NCBI RefSeq assembly: GCF_002277895.1
Contig: NZ_CP023000.1
Coordinates: 1,426,001-1,490,000 of the forward strand
Source: Rhizobium sp. 11515TR
GTDB lineage: Bacteria > Pseudomonadota > Alphaproteobacteria > Rhizobiales > Rhizobiaceae
Length of the DNA: 64,000 nt
Reading direction: 5' to 3'
The notes under the pieces are model-generated. The model saw only the letters and a program-made list of their open reading frames with translations, ran no database searches and was not told the origin of the DNA. Shown here in pieces: positions 1-8,810 of this stretch (positions are counted from its first letter, which is position 1; every line of letters starts with the position of its first letter). Position numbers and translations under genes: made by a program.

Positions 1-765
1 GGAGCCGGAACCGAGGCGCGCGGCAAGAATGACGCCGGCGACCGAGGCGGCTACACCCGATATTACATAGACGAACAAGGTGACGCGCCGCGTGTTGACG
101 CCGGCGCGGCGCACCGCCTCGGCATTGGCACCGATGCCGGTGACATATCGCCCGAACGGCGTTTCGTTAAAAGCGATATAGGCCGCGATGAGGGCAACGA
201 TCGCGATCATCGCGGGGGCGGGGATGCCAAAGAACCAGGCCTGGCCAATCGCCGTGAACGGGCTCTGCGGATCGACGGGGATCGAGTAGCCGCCGGTGAT
301 GAGAAGTGCGAGGCCCCTGATGACTGATAGCCCGGCCAGCGTGACGATGAAGGCCGGAATCCGTTCATAGGCGATGAAATATCCCTGGATTAATCCGGTC
401 GCCGCGCCAAGAAGCATCATCAGAATGACAACCAGCGGCCATGCGATTCCTGCCTGCAGGCAGGCGGCCGAAAGCGTTGCGGCAAGGGCCAATACGGATC
501 CAACCGAAAGATCGATACCGCCTGTCGTGATGACGAAGGTCATGGCCGCTGCCACGATCAACAGAGGCGCCGATTGTCTGACCACGTTCAAGAGATTGGG
601 CGCAGTCAGAAAGACGTTTGTAAAGAGGGAGAAGAAAATACAGACCGCGATGAAAAACAGGGCGATCGAAACAATGCCGCCATTGGCTATGGCCTTGTCA
701 TAGAGTCGTGCCTTGCGCAAACGAGATGAGGGGGCGGTTTGGGCGTGAGAGGATGTCATGGTCAT
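1..765 (-). CDS. Sugar-type ABC transporter permease (RbsC/FrcC-like), 3' end outside window
   Basis: Inner-membrane permease of a CUT2-type (ribose/fructose family) importer, cut by the window edge; the reading frame is open to base 1. The translation has a short cytoplasmic N-terminus (MTMTSSHAQTAPSSRL), several hydrophobic segments and the family signature TTGGIDLSVGSVLAL, plus FGRYVTGIGANAEAVRRAG further on. The ATG at 765 overlaps the stop of the upstream ATPase gene (ATGA), so the two are translationally coupled. An in-frame ATG at 759 is an alternative start. Together with the ATPase and binding protein upstream it forms a complete importer. The sugar transported cannot be read from the sequence. 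Confidence 0.88.
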   Translation of the reverse strand, partial: MTMTSSHAQTAPSSRLRKARLYDKAIANGGIVSIALFFIAVCIFFSLFTNVFLTAPNLLNVVRQSAPLLIVAAAMTFVITTGGIDLSVGSVLALAATLSAACLQAGIAWPLVVILMMLLGAATGLIQGYFIAYERIPAFIVTLAGLSVIRGLALLITGGYSIPVDPQSPFTAIGQAWFFGIPAPAMIAIVALIAAYIAFNETPFGRYVTGIGANAEAVRRAGVNTRRVTLFVYVISGVAASVAGVILAARLGSGS

Positions 766-1559
766 ACGGAAGCGCCTCGCTCGGTATGTTGGCCGGCCGA
801 GCGTGCGGAGAACTTGCGACCGACGATCAGGTTGACGACTTCTTCGATATTCGTTTCGGCGATAAGGCGCTCGGCGACGTTCTGCCCCTCATACATCACC
901 TGGATGCGATCGCAGACGAGGAAGAGATCCTGCAGCCGATGCGTAATCAGAATGACGCTGACGCCGCGGGCGCTGACCGTGCGGATGAGCTCCAGCACCG
1001 CCTCGACTTCGGCAACGGCTAGGGCCGCCGTCGGCTCGTCCATGATGAGGACCGAAGGATTGAATGACGCCGCACGTCCGATCGCGATGGACTGGCGTTG
1101 GCCGCCTGAGAGATTCTCGACCTTCAAATGCGTGTCCGGAATGACGATGCCGAGCCCTTCCAGCATATGGCGCGCCCGTTCATGCATGGTCTTCTTGTCG
1201 AGGATTGGAATGCCCGCAAGCTTCCATTTCGGTTCACGCCCCAGAAAAAGATTTCCCGCCACGTCGACGGTGTCGCAAAGGGACAGATCTTGGTAGACCA
1301 TCTCGACATGCGCGGCGCGTGCATCAGCGGGCGAGGTAAAGGAAACTGGTTTGCCGTCGATCTCGATCGTTCCCGAATCCGGGATCACCGCGCCTGAAAG
1401 AACCTTGCTCAAGGTCGATTTGCCGGCACCGTTATCGCCGACGAGACCGAGGACCTCGCCCGGCTTCAAGGTCAACGATACATTGTCCAAAGACTGCATC
1501 GTGCCATAGCGTTTGGAAATACCGGTCATTCTGACGCGGTAGGTATCAGCGTTTGTCAT
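762..1559 (-). CDS. Sugar ABC transporter ATP-binding protein, single-domain (FrcA-like)
   Basis: Energises the sugar importer encoded by its neighbours. Walker A GDNGAGKST lies near residue 41, the ABC signature LSGGQRQSIAIGRA in the middle, and Walker B VLIMDEPTAAL follows, with switch histidine ITHR. At about 265 residues it has one ATPase domain, like FrcA, rather than the two of RbsA or XylG. The reading frame stays open 23 codons further upstream, but ATG at 1559 (MTNADTYRVRM) starts where family homology starts and has AAGG upstream. It lies 90 bases after the binding-protein gene and overlaps the permease start. Confidence 0.9.
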   Translation of the reverse strand: MTNADTYRVRMTGISKRYGTMQSLDNVSLTLKPGEVLGLVGDNGAGKSTLSKVLSGAVIPDSGTIEIDGKPVSFTSPADARAAHVEMVYQDLSLCDTVDVAGNLFLGREPKWKLAGIPILDKKTMHERARHMLEGLGIVIPDTHLKVENLSGGQRQSIAIGRAASFNPSVLIMDEPTAALAVAEVEAVLELIRTVSARGVSVILITHRLQDLFLVCDRIQVMYEGQNVAERLIAETNIEEVVNLIVGRKFSARSAGQHTERGASV

Positions 1560-1649
1560 ATCAATGCTGCCTTGCGGAAATGGCCTCAGCCATGATGCCA
1601 CAACGTCACGGCCGATGCGATCGGCCATGACGTGACGAGATGCGGGGAG

Positions 1650-2591
1650 CTATTTGAACATGCCCCGAAACTTGTCGACATTTTCCTTGGTGACGATGGT
1701 GACAGGCACATTGATGATCGGATCGATCTTCTCGCCCTTTTTCACCTTGACGAGCGCTTCGACAGCCGCCTTACCTTCGCCGGCCGGATCCTGCTGGATA
1801 ACGGCCGTTACCCAACCCTGATCGATGCCCTCGATTGCCTGCTTGGTCAGATCCCAGCCGAAGACCTTCACGTTACCTGTTTTGCCCTGGCTGGTGACGG
1901 CCGCAACGGCGCCGAGGAGTGCCGGTTCGCCGGTCGCATAGAGCGTTGTCATGTCGGGATTGGCGGTAATGAGATTTTCCGCCGCACTGAGGGCGACATC
2001 CTGAACGTTCTGACCGTCGACGGTATCGAGGAAATCGACCTTCTGGCCGCCGGCCTTTACCGCCGCCTTGAATCCATCAAGACGCTGATTCTGGATGAAG
2101 GAATTGAGTGCGCCAACAACGCCGACTTTGGCGCTGCCGCCCATCTTGTCCTTGACGTAATCGGAATAGAACTTGCCGATCTCCTCACCAGCCTTGGTAT
2201 TGTCGACACCCACGAAGGCTATGTTGTCGCCGTTCGGAATCTGGGCATCGATAGCGATGACCGGGATGCCGGCCTTCTTGGCGGCGGTGATTGCCGGCTT
2301 CACTCCGTTTACGTCGATGGCGACCAATATGATGCCGTCGACCTTCTGGGTGATGTAGTTCTCGATGGCGTCATTTTGCGCGCTGGGCACGTTGTTGGCG
2401 TTGAATATGACGAGATCGGCGCCGGCTTTCTTCGCAGCCTCCCTGGCGCCGTCATTGATCTGGTTGAAGAAGAGAGCCTGCTGGTTGATCGTCACGAGAG
2501 CCAGCGTATTCGCCATCGCGGCGCCGGCACTGCAGGCAAGTGCAACGGTTGCGCCAATCGCGCAACCGAACAGATATTTCTTGAGATGCAT
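1650..2591 (-). CDS. Sugar ABC transporter periplasmic binding protein
   Basis: First gene of the importer operon. The 313-residue product opens with a signal peptide (MHLKKYLFGCAIGATVALAC, cleavage probably after AAMA). A periplasmic-binding-protein type I fold follows, with family patterns such as KVDGIILVAIDVNGVKPAI, FVGVDNTKAGEEIG and DQGWVTAVIQQDPAGEGK. It captures a sugar or sugar-like ligand in the periplasm and delivers it to the permease. The ligand is not determinable from sequence alone. Two palindromes about 40-70 bases upstream are the probable operator. Confidence 0.9.
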   Translation of the reverse strand: MHLKKYLFGCAIGATVALACSAGAAMANTLALVTINQQALFFNQINDGAREAAKKAGADLVIFNANNVPSAQNDAIENYITQKVDGIILVAIDVNGVKPAITAAKKAGIPVIAIDAQIPNGDNIAFVGVDNTKAGEEIGKFYSDYVKDKMGGSAKVGVVGALNSFIQNQRLDGFKAAVKAGGQKVDFLDTVDGQNVQDVALSAAENLITANPDMTTLYATGEPALLGAVAAVTSQGKTGNVKVFGWDLTKQAIEGIDQGWVTAVIQQDPAGEGKAAVEALVKVKKGEKIDPIINVPVTIVTKENVDKFRGMFK

Positions 2592-2627
2592 GATCGTTCC
2601 CCATGTTTTTGGATTGCAAGGGGAGTA

Positions 2628-2662
2628 TTCAAGTAACTTGAATGATTGTCAAGCGACTTGAA
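2628..2662. promoter_or_regulatory. Tandem palindromic operator, two copies of TCAAG-N3-CTTGA
   Basis: Between the sugar binding-protein start (2591) and the XRE/cupin regulator gene (ends 2713) stand two palindromes. TCAAG-TAA-CTTGA is at 2629-2641, extended by one base each side, and TCAAG-CGA-CTTGA is at 2649-2661. Their centres are 20 bp apart, about two helical turns, so two dimers would bind the same DNA face. Position and symmetry fit an operator for the regulator encoded next door. This is inference from sequence only. Confidence 0.6.
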
Positions 2663-2712
2663 TTTGTGGCGTTGAAGATGATCGCAAGTTCGCTTTCAGG
2701 ACAGTGGCGTCG

Positions 2713-3333
2713 TTAGAAGGTCGCCGGCGTATTGACCCAGAAGATGCTTGCTCGCTCCGCTCCCACATTGCGATACCAATGGGGCAGTTCGGAGTTGAAG
2801 ACGAAGCTGTCGCCGACGGAAAGCCGGAATGTCCGTTCGCCGACCATGAGTTCGATCTCGCCGGCAAGAACGTATCCGACCTCCTCGCCGACATGCTGGA
2901 TCGGCCCGGCACTTTGGCCACCGGCCTCAATGTGGTGGATGTTGCATTGAAGCAGATGACCTTGCGAATAGGGGATTATCCGTTCGAGAGAGATGCCTTC
3001 CCCTCTGCGCAACGGGTCGAGTCCAATCAAAGGCCTTGTCCCCGAACGGAAGACAATGCCCTCTTCACCGTCGGCCTCCTCGAACATCCAGCCAATATTC
3101 GTACCCAAAACACCGACAAGTCTATGCAACATCGGTAACGAGGGCGAAGCCTTGCCGTTTTCAATTTTCGACAAAAGGCTTTCAGAGCAATCCGCGGCCA
3201 GGGCGAGAGCCTTGAGAGTCAAGCCCCGGGTTTGCCTGGCGAGCCTTAGACGGCCTCCGAGCCGCGCCGGATTGGTCAGTATCTTTTCCTCGTTGTCTTC
3301 TCCCGATTTCCCGGGGGATCCAATCATGTTCAT
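2713..3333 (-). CDS. XRE-family regulator with C-terminal cupin domain
   Basis: Transcription regulator of the HTH-cupin type (PuuR-like layout), about 206 residues. The N-terminal helix-turn-helix reads RLRLARQTRGLTLKALA then SESLLSKIENGKASPSLP. The C-terminal cupin, with HVGEEVGYVLAGEIELMVG and LPHWYRNVG, probably senses a small ligand. ATG 3333 (MNMIGSPG) is preferred over the longer frame reaching 3414, which has no homology-like sequence; no strong ribosome site decides the start. It lies between agmatinase and the sugar importer, all on the minus strand. It may control either; the adjacent tandem palindrome favours the importer. Confidence 0.85.
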   Translation of the reverse strand: MNMIGSPGKSGEDNEEKILTNPARLGGRLRLARQTRGLTLKALALAADCSESLLSKIENGKASPSLPMLHRLVGVLGTNIGWMFEEADGEEGIVFRSGTRPLIGLDPLRRGEGISLERIIPYSQGHLLQCNIHHIEAGGQSAGPIQHVGEEVGYVLAGEIELMVGERTFRLSVGDSFVFNSELPHWYRNVGAERASIFWVNTPATF

Positions 3334-3573
3334 GGTTCTGGTATCGCCGTTACAAAGCCGAAGCTTAACGCCAGGCCTCCGCATCTGTCTAGGTATCACG
3401 AATACCAGTGACATGCGCGTCGAGTTGCCGCTTTGCTAGGGCTCCTCTCCATCAGCGCTTGTTTCGTCGAGAACGCTGATTGTCGTCCTGGATTCCGTTG
3501 CTCGGTCCTCGCTTCAACCTACGGCGATGCTGCCGGAGTATTCGCAGACTTCGCGTTGATTGACCCGCAACGC

Positions 3574-4635
3574 TCAGCGTTTGCCGATCGATGGGCTGAA
3601 CACCATGAGGCTCAGTATTTCGAAGAGCACCTGGGCTCCGGCATGCGCGGTGTTGGTCGTTGCGTCATATTGGGGAGCGACCTCGACGACGTCGCCACCT
3701 ATCAGATTTATTCCTTTCAGCCCGCGTATCAGTTCAAGAACTTCGCGCGTCGTCAATCCGCCGACTTCCGGTGTGCCCGTGCCGGGGGCAAAACTTGGAT
3801 CGAGGCTGTCGATGTCGAAGGAGAGATAGGTCGGGCCGTCACCGACGATGGATTTGGCTTTGGCGATGACGGCTTCCATCCCCATTCCGCTGAGGTCCTC
3901 GGCGTGGATCACGGTCATTCCCGATTTGTAGGAGAATTCCCACAGATATTCCGCTGAACCGCGTATGCCGATCTGGATTGTCCTTGTCGGATCGAGCACG
4001 CCATCCAGCACGGCGTTGCGAAACGGTCCGCCGTGATGAAACTTCGTCTGATCGAAGGCACCGCTGGTGTCGCAGTGCGCATCGATATGAATATGGCCGA
4101 CCGGCTCCTTCCGGCCGACAGCCTTCAGGATCGGATGTGTGATGGAGTGGTCACCCCCAACCGAGAGGGGCACGACGCCCGCATCGACGATCTGGCCGAT
4201 ACGCTTCTCGATGTCGTCGTGACTGAGCTCCAGCCGGTAGCGGCTCTGGAACGGCGCGTCGCCAATATCGGCAACACGAAGATCGAAGACGGGCGCCGTT
4301 CCCAGAACATGGTTGTAAGGACCGATCCTTTCGATGGCGCGAAGGGCGCGCGGTCCGAAGCGGGAGCCGGGACGGTTGGTGACGCCGAGATCCATCGGAA
4401 TTCCCGTTATCGCGACCTGGAGATTGCCAAAGTCCGGCTTGTCGGCCGCGACCTGCATGTAGGGCGCGCTGAGGAAAGTCGGCACACCGGCATATGGCGC
4501 CAGTCTCGTGCCGCTCTTGGAGATGATCTTCTCGGCGACTTTGCGAAACTTCTCATCGAATATCTCGCCGCCGCTAGCGTCTGAAAATTCCGCGCGCAGC
4601 TGTTCGAGCCGCATCTTGTCCCACACCATGCGCAT
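3574..4635 (-). CDS. speB: Agmatinase / arginase-family ureohydrolase
   Basis: Arginase-fold enzyme, about 353 residues, expected to hydrolyse agmatine (or a related guanidino compound) to putrescine and urea with two Mn ions. The metal-binding motifs are present in order: GGDHSITHP, DAHCDT and SFDIDSLDPSFAPGTG. The open frame runs upstream to 5118, but that part lies antisense to the divergent aminotransferase and is spurious. GGAG stands 4 bases before ATG 4635; ATG 4629 is also possible. The rhizobial agmatinase family includes guanidinobutyrase-type enzymes, so the exact substrate is open. Confidence 0.88.
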   Translation of the reverse strand: MRMVWDKMRLEQLRAEFSDASGGEIFDEKFRKVAEKIISKSGTRLAPYAGVPTFLSAPYMQVAADKPDFGNLQVAITGIPMDLGVTNRPGSRFGPRALRAIERIGPYNHVLGTAPVFDLRVADIGDAPFQSRYRLELSHDDIEKRIGQIVDAGVVPLSVGGDHSITHPILKAVGRKEPVGHIHIDAHCDTSGAFDQTKFHHGGPFRNAVLDGVLDPTRTIQIGIRGSAEYLWEFSYKSGMTVIHAEDLSGMGMEAVIAKAKSIVGDGPTYLSFDIDSLDPSFAPGTGTPEVGGLTTREVLELIRGLKGINLIGGDVVEVAPQYDATTNTAHAGAQVLFEILSLMVFSPSIGKR

Positions 4636-4660
4636 GCGTCTCCACTTGAGGTTCGTCTCG

Positions 4661-4711
4661 CTCAACAAAGAGGTTGAGAAAGCAATTGGTATCGTTGTAG
4701 CAATCGGTATC
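4661..4711. promoter_or_regulatory. Repeats in the divergent agmatinase/aminotransferase promoter
   Basis: The 90-base divergent space holds an inverted repeat CTCAAC-N6-GTTGAG (4661-4678) and a direct repeat, GCAATTGGTATC (4682-4693) and GCAATCGGTATC (4700-4711), 18 bp apart. Such spacing suggests a protein-binding site in the shared control region. No regulator is assigned. Confidence 0.35.
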
Positions 4712-4725
4712 AAAGAGAAATCGAT

Positions 4726-5889
4726 ATGACCGCTGCAAAATCCAATTCGCTCGTTGCCCGCCTCTCTCCTCCGCCCATCCCTTCCGTCGTTGCCTGGGGC
4801 CGCGAATACAAAGGGCAGAAGGGGCCGCTCATCGACTTGTCGCAGGCCGTGCCCGGTTATCCTGCGCATCCGGAAATGCTGCGTCTTCTCGGTGAGACGG
4901 CGGCGCAACAGGCGATGACGGGATATGGCCCGATCGAGGGCGAACCTTTGCTGCGGCAGGTCTATGCCGCACATGTCGCAGAAGTTTACGGCGCGGACAT
5001 ATCTGCCGGCAATATCCATATCACGGCCGGCTGCAATCAGGCGTTCATGTGCACGGCGATTGCGCTTGCTGGCGCCGGCGATACGGTCGCGCTCACCAAT
5101 CCCTTTTATTTCAATCACGACACGACGCTATCGATGCTGGGGATCGGGCGGCGACTGGTCGAGTGCGATCCTGCAGGCGGCTTTCTTCCCGAACTCGGCT
5201 CTGCCGAAGCCGCGCTTGCGGCCGGTGCGAAGATACTTGCCGTGGTCACGCCCAACAATCCTACCGGGGCTGTCTATCCGCCTGAGCTACTTCACGCGCT
5301 ATTCAGGCTCTGCCGAACATACGGCGCCTGGCTGGTCGTTGACGAAACCTATCGCGACTTCCTGGCCGAAGGTTACGGCCGGCCGCACGCCCTGCTGTCT
5401 GAGCCGGGCTGGGAGGATACGCTCGTCCTTCTCTACAGCTTTTCGAAATCCTTCTGCATCCCGGGTCATCGCCTTGGTGCCGTCACGGCAGGTCCTGCGC
5501 TCATCGCAGAGATCGCGAAGGTCATGGACAATATGCAGATCTGCGCTCCGCGTTCGGCTCAGATCGCCGTTGCCTCGGCTCTGCCTATCCTTGCCGACTG
5601 GCGGGCCGGCAACCGGCTGGAAATCGCCCGTCGTGCCGATGCCTTGAGACTGGCGTCTTCCGAGCTGGCTGGCTGGGAGATTGCAGCGATCGGCGCCTAT
5701 TTCGCCTTTGTTCGCCATCCTTTCGAGGGCCGATCGTCGTCCGAGGTTGCAGAAGAACTTGCTAGGGAACGCGGCGTGGTCTGCATTCCCGGGGCATATT
5801 TCGGCGAGGGGCAGGAGCGCTACCTTAGATTTGCCTTTGCCAATGTCGATGTTGCCTCGATCAGGTTATTGCCGGATCGTCTACGCTAG
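4726..5889 (+). CDS. Class I/II PLP-dependent aminotransferase
   Basis: Fold-type I aminotransferase of 387 residues. The PLP lysine lies in YSFSKSFCIPGHRLGAV. Other family marks are VTPNNPTGAVYPPELL (cofactor asparagine), VVDETYRDF (cofactor aspartate) and the C-terminal YLRFAFANVD (substrate arginine). The start ATG has AAAGAGAAA upstream. It is divergent from agmatinase, so a role in amino-acid or polyamine nitrogen metabolism is plausible, but the substrate cannot be told. Its last 9 bases overlap the convergent flavin reductase gene. Confidence 0.88.
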   Translation: MTAAKSNSLVARLSPPPIPSVVAWGREYKGQKGPLIDLSQAVPGYPAHPEMLRLLGETAAQQAMTGYGPIEGEPLLRQVYAAHVAEVYGADISAGNIHITAGCNQAFMCTAIALAGAGDTVALTNPFYFNHDTTLSMLGIGRRLVECDPAGGFLPELGSAEAALAAGAKILAVVTPNNPTGAVYPPELLHALFRLCRTYGAWLVVDETYRDFLAEGYGRPHALLSEPGWEDTLVLLYSFSKSFCIPGHRLGAVTAGPALIAEIAKVMDNMQICAPRSAQIAVASALPILADWRAGNRLEIARRADALRLASSELAGWEIAAIGAYFAFVRHPFEGRSSSEVAEELARERGVVCIPGAYFGEGQERYLRFAFANVDVASIRLLPDRLR

Positions 5890-6405
5890 ATAACGCTCAT
5901 CAACCGCCGCCGGAAGGTCATGATAACCGCCTCGCCAATAGAGTAGCGGTCCAATGTCCTGCCGGATTTCCATCGCACAGATATGCCCGATCAGAATGGC
6001 ATGGGAATGATGATGGAATGCGGTTTCGAGCTTGCAGTCGAGGACCGTCAGGGCGTTTTCAAGTGCGGCGGCACCTGTCTTGAGCCGATACCATCCGGCA
6101 CCCTCGTAGCGGTCGGCGCCCTTGCGTCCGTCGATCCCGGCAAAGGATTGCGCGACGTGCTGCTGGTCGGCCGCAAGCACATTGACGCAGAAACAGCCAT
6201 ACCGCTGCAGCGCCGGCCAGGAGGAAGAGGTTCTGTTGATGCTGACGATGACGGAAGGCCGATCCGCCGAAAATGAGGAAACCGATGTTGCGGTGAAGCC
6301 GGTGCGGTCTTGACCATCTCCAACCGTTATCACGCTGACCGCGCCCGCCAGGTGCCGCATCGATAGTCTGAATTCCTCATCGCTGATCAGAGCCTCGTCA
6401 CCCAT
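5881..6405 (-). CDS. Flavin reductase domain protein (FMN reductase component)
   Basis: 174-residue protein of the flavin reductase-like (FMN-binding split barrel) family, with RHLAGAVSVITVGDGQDRTG, FTATSVSSFSADRPSVIVSI and CFCVNVLAADQQ. It should reduce FMN with NAD(P)H and feed FMNH2 to the monooxygenase encoded 11 bases upstream in the same operon. The two form a typical two-component flavin monooxygenase system. Confidence 0.88.
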   Translation of the reverse strand: MGDEALISDEEFRLSMRHLAGAVSVITVGDGQDRTGFTATSVSSFSADRPSVIVSINRTSSSWPALQRYGCFCVNVLAADQQHVAQSFAGIDGRKGADRYEGAGWYRLKTGAAALENALTVLDCKLETAFHHHSHAILIGHICAMEIRQDIGPLLYWRGGYHDLPAAVDERYLA

Positions 6406-6416
6406 CGGACCGGCCC

Positions 6417-7757
6417 TCAGCTCTTGGCAAAGCGGTTTGCCGGCATTGAAATGCCGAGGTTTTCGCGCAATGTCTTGCCTTCATATTCCTCGCGGAACAG
6501 GCCGCGGCGGCGAAGCTCCGGCAGGACGAGCCGCACAAAGTCGTCGAGGCTGGACGGCAAGGTCGGAAACATCAGGATAAAGCCGTCGGCGGCACGCGTC
6601 TCGAACCACTCTTCCATGTAGTCGGCGATCTGGGACGGCGTGCCCGTTATACCATTTCCGGTGTGCTTCTCGGCATAGTGCCGAATCAGTTCGCCGACCG
6701 TGTGGCCGCTCTTGACGAAATCGACCAGTTCGTCGAACAGGGCACGCGACCCTTTCGGGGCGGCCGGCAGCCGCTCCATCGGGAAGGGTTCATCGAGAGC
6801 CACGCCACGCAGGTCCGCCTCCAGGAATTCGGAGAGCATCAACCGCCCGACATCGGGATGCATCTTGTCGATCAGATAGTCTACCTTGGCCTTTGCCTCG
6901 GCCTCGGTTTCACCGACATTGATGACGATGCCCGGCATGATTTTTAGATCGTCTCTCTCGCGGCCATAGGCCGCCATCCGGCTTTTGACATTGTCGTAGA
7001 AGGACCGGTTCCGCTCGATATTCGATGCGAGGCTGAAGACGATCTCGGCCGTGCGTGCCGCCATATCCATTCCGGGTTCGGAACCGCCCGCCTGGGCGAT
7101 GATAGGACGGCCTTGCGGCGTGCGCGCGATATTGAGGGGGCCGCGAACCTGAAAGTGCTTGCCCTTGTGGTTGAGCGTGTGGTGCTTGTCCTTGTCATAG
7201 TAGACGCCGGATTCGCGGTCGAGAAGGAGTGCGCCTTCCTCAAAGCTGTCCCAAAGGCCGAAGACGACATCGACGAACTCGTTGCCACGCTCGTAGCGCA
7301 CCGCGTGCGGATCCAGCCCCTCGCGATTAAAGTTGTAGCCGGTTTCGTCATGGTCTGACGTAACGACGTTCCAACAGGCGCGGCCCTTGCTCAGATGGTC
7401 GATCGAGGCAAACAGACGGGCCACATTGTAGGGTTCATAGTAGCTCGTCGAGACTGTTGCCACGAGACCGAGATCATTGGTCGTAACAGCCAGTGCCGAG
7501 AGTAGTGAGAGGGGCTCGAAGCGGTTCATCTTGGTTGGAATGCGGGCAAGCGCATTCGGATCGCCGACGGCCGCAGCCGGAGAATCCGCCATGAACATGA
7601 AATCGAATTTGGCCGCCTCGGATCGTTTGGCGACATCCAGCAGATGCGCGAAGTCGTTAGCGCCGTTGACATCGCTTGCCGGATGCAGCCAGGAGGCCGG
7701 ATGGAAGCCGAACGTATAGACGAAAGTTCCAAGCTTCATCTTGTCGGTCCGCGCCAT
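6417..7757 (-). CDS. FMNH2-dependent monooxygenase (NtaA/SnaA/DszA family)
   Basis: 446-residue luciferase-fold oxygenase, close in length to nitrilotriacetate and dibenzothiophene-sulfone monooxygenases. Features include FTYTFGFHPASW-like N-terminal strands, SLLSALAVTTNDLGLVATVS, VTSDHDETGYNFNREG and PIIAQAGGSEPGMDMAARTA. It uses reduced FMN from the downstream reductase and O2. Members act on chelators, sulfur compounds or other xenobiotics; the substrate here is unknown. A divergent amino-acid importer and two regulators follow on the next stretch, hinting at use of a nitrogen or sulfur source. Confidence 0.88.
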   Translation of the reverse strand: MARTDKMKLGTFVYTFGFHPASWLHPASDVNGANDFAHLLDVAKRSEAAKFDFMFMADSPAAAVGDPNALARIPTKMNRFEPLSLLSALAVTTNDLGLVATVSTSYYEPYNVARLFASIDHLSKGRACWNVVTSDHDETGYNFNREGLDPHAVRYERGNEFVDVVFGLWDSFEEGALLLDRESGVYYDKDKHHTLNHKGKHFQVRGPLNIARTPQGRPIIAQAGGSEPGMDMAARTAEIVFSLASNIERNRSFYDNVKSRMAAYGRERDDLKIMPGIVINVGETEAEAKAKVDYLIDKMHPDVGRLMLSEFLEADLRGVALDEPFPMERLPAAPKGSRALFDELVDFVKSGHTVGELIRHYAEKHTGNGITGTPSQIADYMEEWFETRAADGFILMFPTLPSSLDDFVRLVLPELRRRGLFREEYEGKTLRENLGISMPANRFAKS

Positions 7758-7868
7758 CGTATTCTTCCTTTATGTCGGCCACGCCCTCCTTTTGGAGGCG
7801 AATGCGTAAATTATCGCCAAGAGCAAAATTTCATCAATATCGTGCAGCTGAGTTCCGTTTTAGTTTTT

Positions 7869-8810
7869 CTAAAATGTTGATCCGGGCGCCGATATCAGGC
7901 CCTGCTGGCGGGAAATGGCGACGAGCCAATCGCGGAATTGGCGTCCATGCGGTTTTTCCAGGGCGGCCCTGTCCCAGGCGAGGAAGTAGCTTTCGCGCAA
8001 GGCAATGCGTATGTCGACGGGAATGACGAGCGTCTGCGCCTCCAGCTCATCTGCAATCATCGACATCTGCGCGAGAACGACGCCGCGCTTGTTGACGGCG
8101 GCGTCGATTGCGCTGCTCGAAAGGGTGAAGGAAAGGCCGGCGGCTGTTTCCTTGAGTGTCGCGCCCGTCTTCGCGGCGAATTCAAGCCAGCTTGGATAGG
8201 GCGTGAAGTGCCGCTCCCATTCGACATGCAGGAGCGGATATTGAAGAAGGTGTGCTGCGGAAGGCGCCTTGCCCTTAATCAAGGCCGGCGAGCAGGCGGG
8301 AACCACCCAATCGCGGAACAGCTCCGTATAATGTTCATGCTGCAGCACGTCCGATCCGTAGCTGATGCGGAAGTCGATGTCGTCGAAGCCCATGCGCGGT
8401 TCCTTGTCGCGACCGACGATCCTGACATGCGCGTTGGGATGCAGGGCCTGCCAGTCGAAGATCCGGCGCCCGATCCATTTGTTGACGACGGAAGACAGGG
8501 CACTGAGCACAAGGGCATTCTCGTTGCGTGCCCGTTCCAGGACCTGTTCAGCAACCGCGAATTGCTCGAATCCCTTCGATATTTCCTGATGATAGAGCCG
8601 TCCCCATTGGGTGAGCTCCACTGTGCGACCATTGCGCTCGAGCAAGGTGACGCCGAGAAAGCTCTCGATCTTACGGATCTGCTGACTGATCGCTCCCGGC
8701 GAAACCTTCAGCTCCAAGGCCGCGGCGTTCACGCCGCCGCAACGGCCGATGGCTTCGAAGGCTTGCAAGCCCTTGAGCGGAACCGCCCTGCTGATCCGTT
8801 TCTCGTTCAA
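7869..8810 (-). CDS. LysR-family transcription regulator (GcvA-like)
   Basis: 313 residues. The N-terminal winged helix-turn-helix is LKGLQAFEAIGRCGGVNAAA then VSPGAISQQIRKIESFLGV, and a type-2 periplasmic-binding-protein-like effector domain follows. The start is TTG 8810, overlapping the stop of the upstream GntR gene (TTGA), so the two regulators are co-translated. The likely targets are the adjacent monooxygenase pair and/or the divergent amino-acid importer. Confidence 0.87.
   Translation of the reverse strand: MNEKRISRAVPLKGLQAFEAIGRCGGVNAAALELKVSPGAISQQIRKIESFLGVTLLERNGRTVELTQWGRLYHQEISKGFEQFAVAEQVLERARNENALVLSALSSVVNKWIGRRIFDWQALHPNAHVRIVGRDKEPRMGFDDIDFRISYGSDVLQHEHYTELFRDWVVPACSPALIKGKAPSAAHLLQYPLLHVEWERHFTPYPSWLEFAAKTGATLKETAAGLSFTLSSSAIDAAVNKRGVVLAQMSMIADELEAQTLVIPVDIRIALRESYFLAWDRAALEKPHGRQFRDWLVAISRQQGLISAPGSTF

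Noticed and set aside
4636-5118. N-terminal extension of agmatinase
   Set aside because: It overlaps the divergent aminotransferase and has no agmatinase-like sequence; the true start is near 4635.
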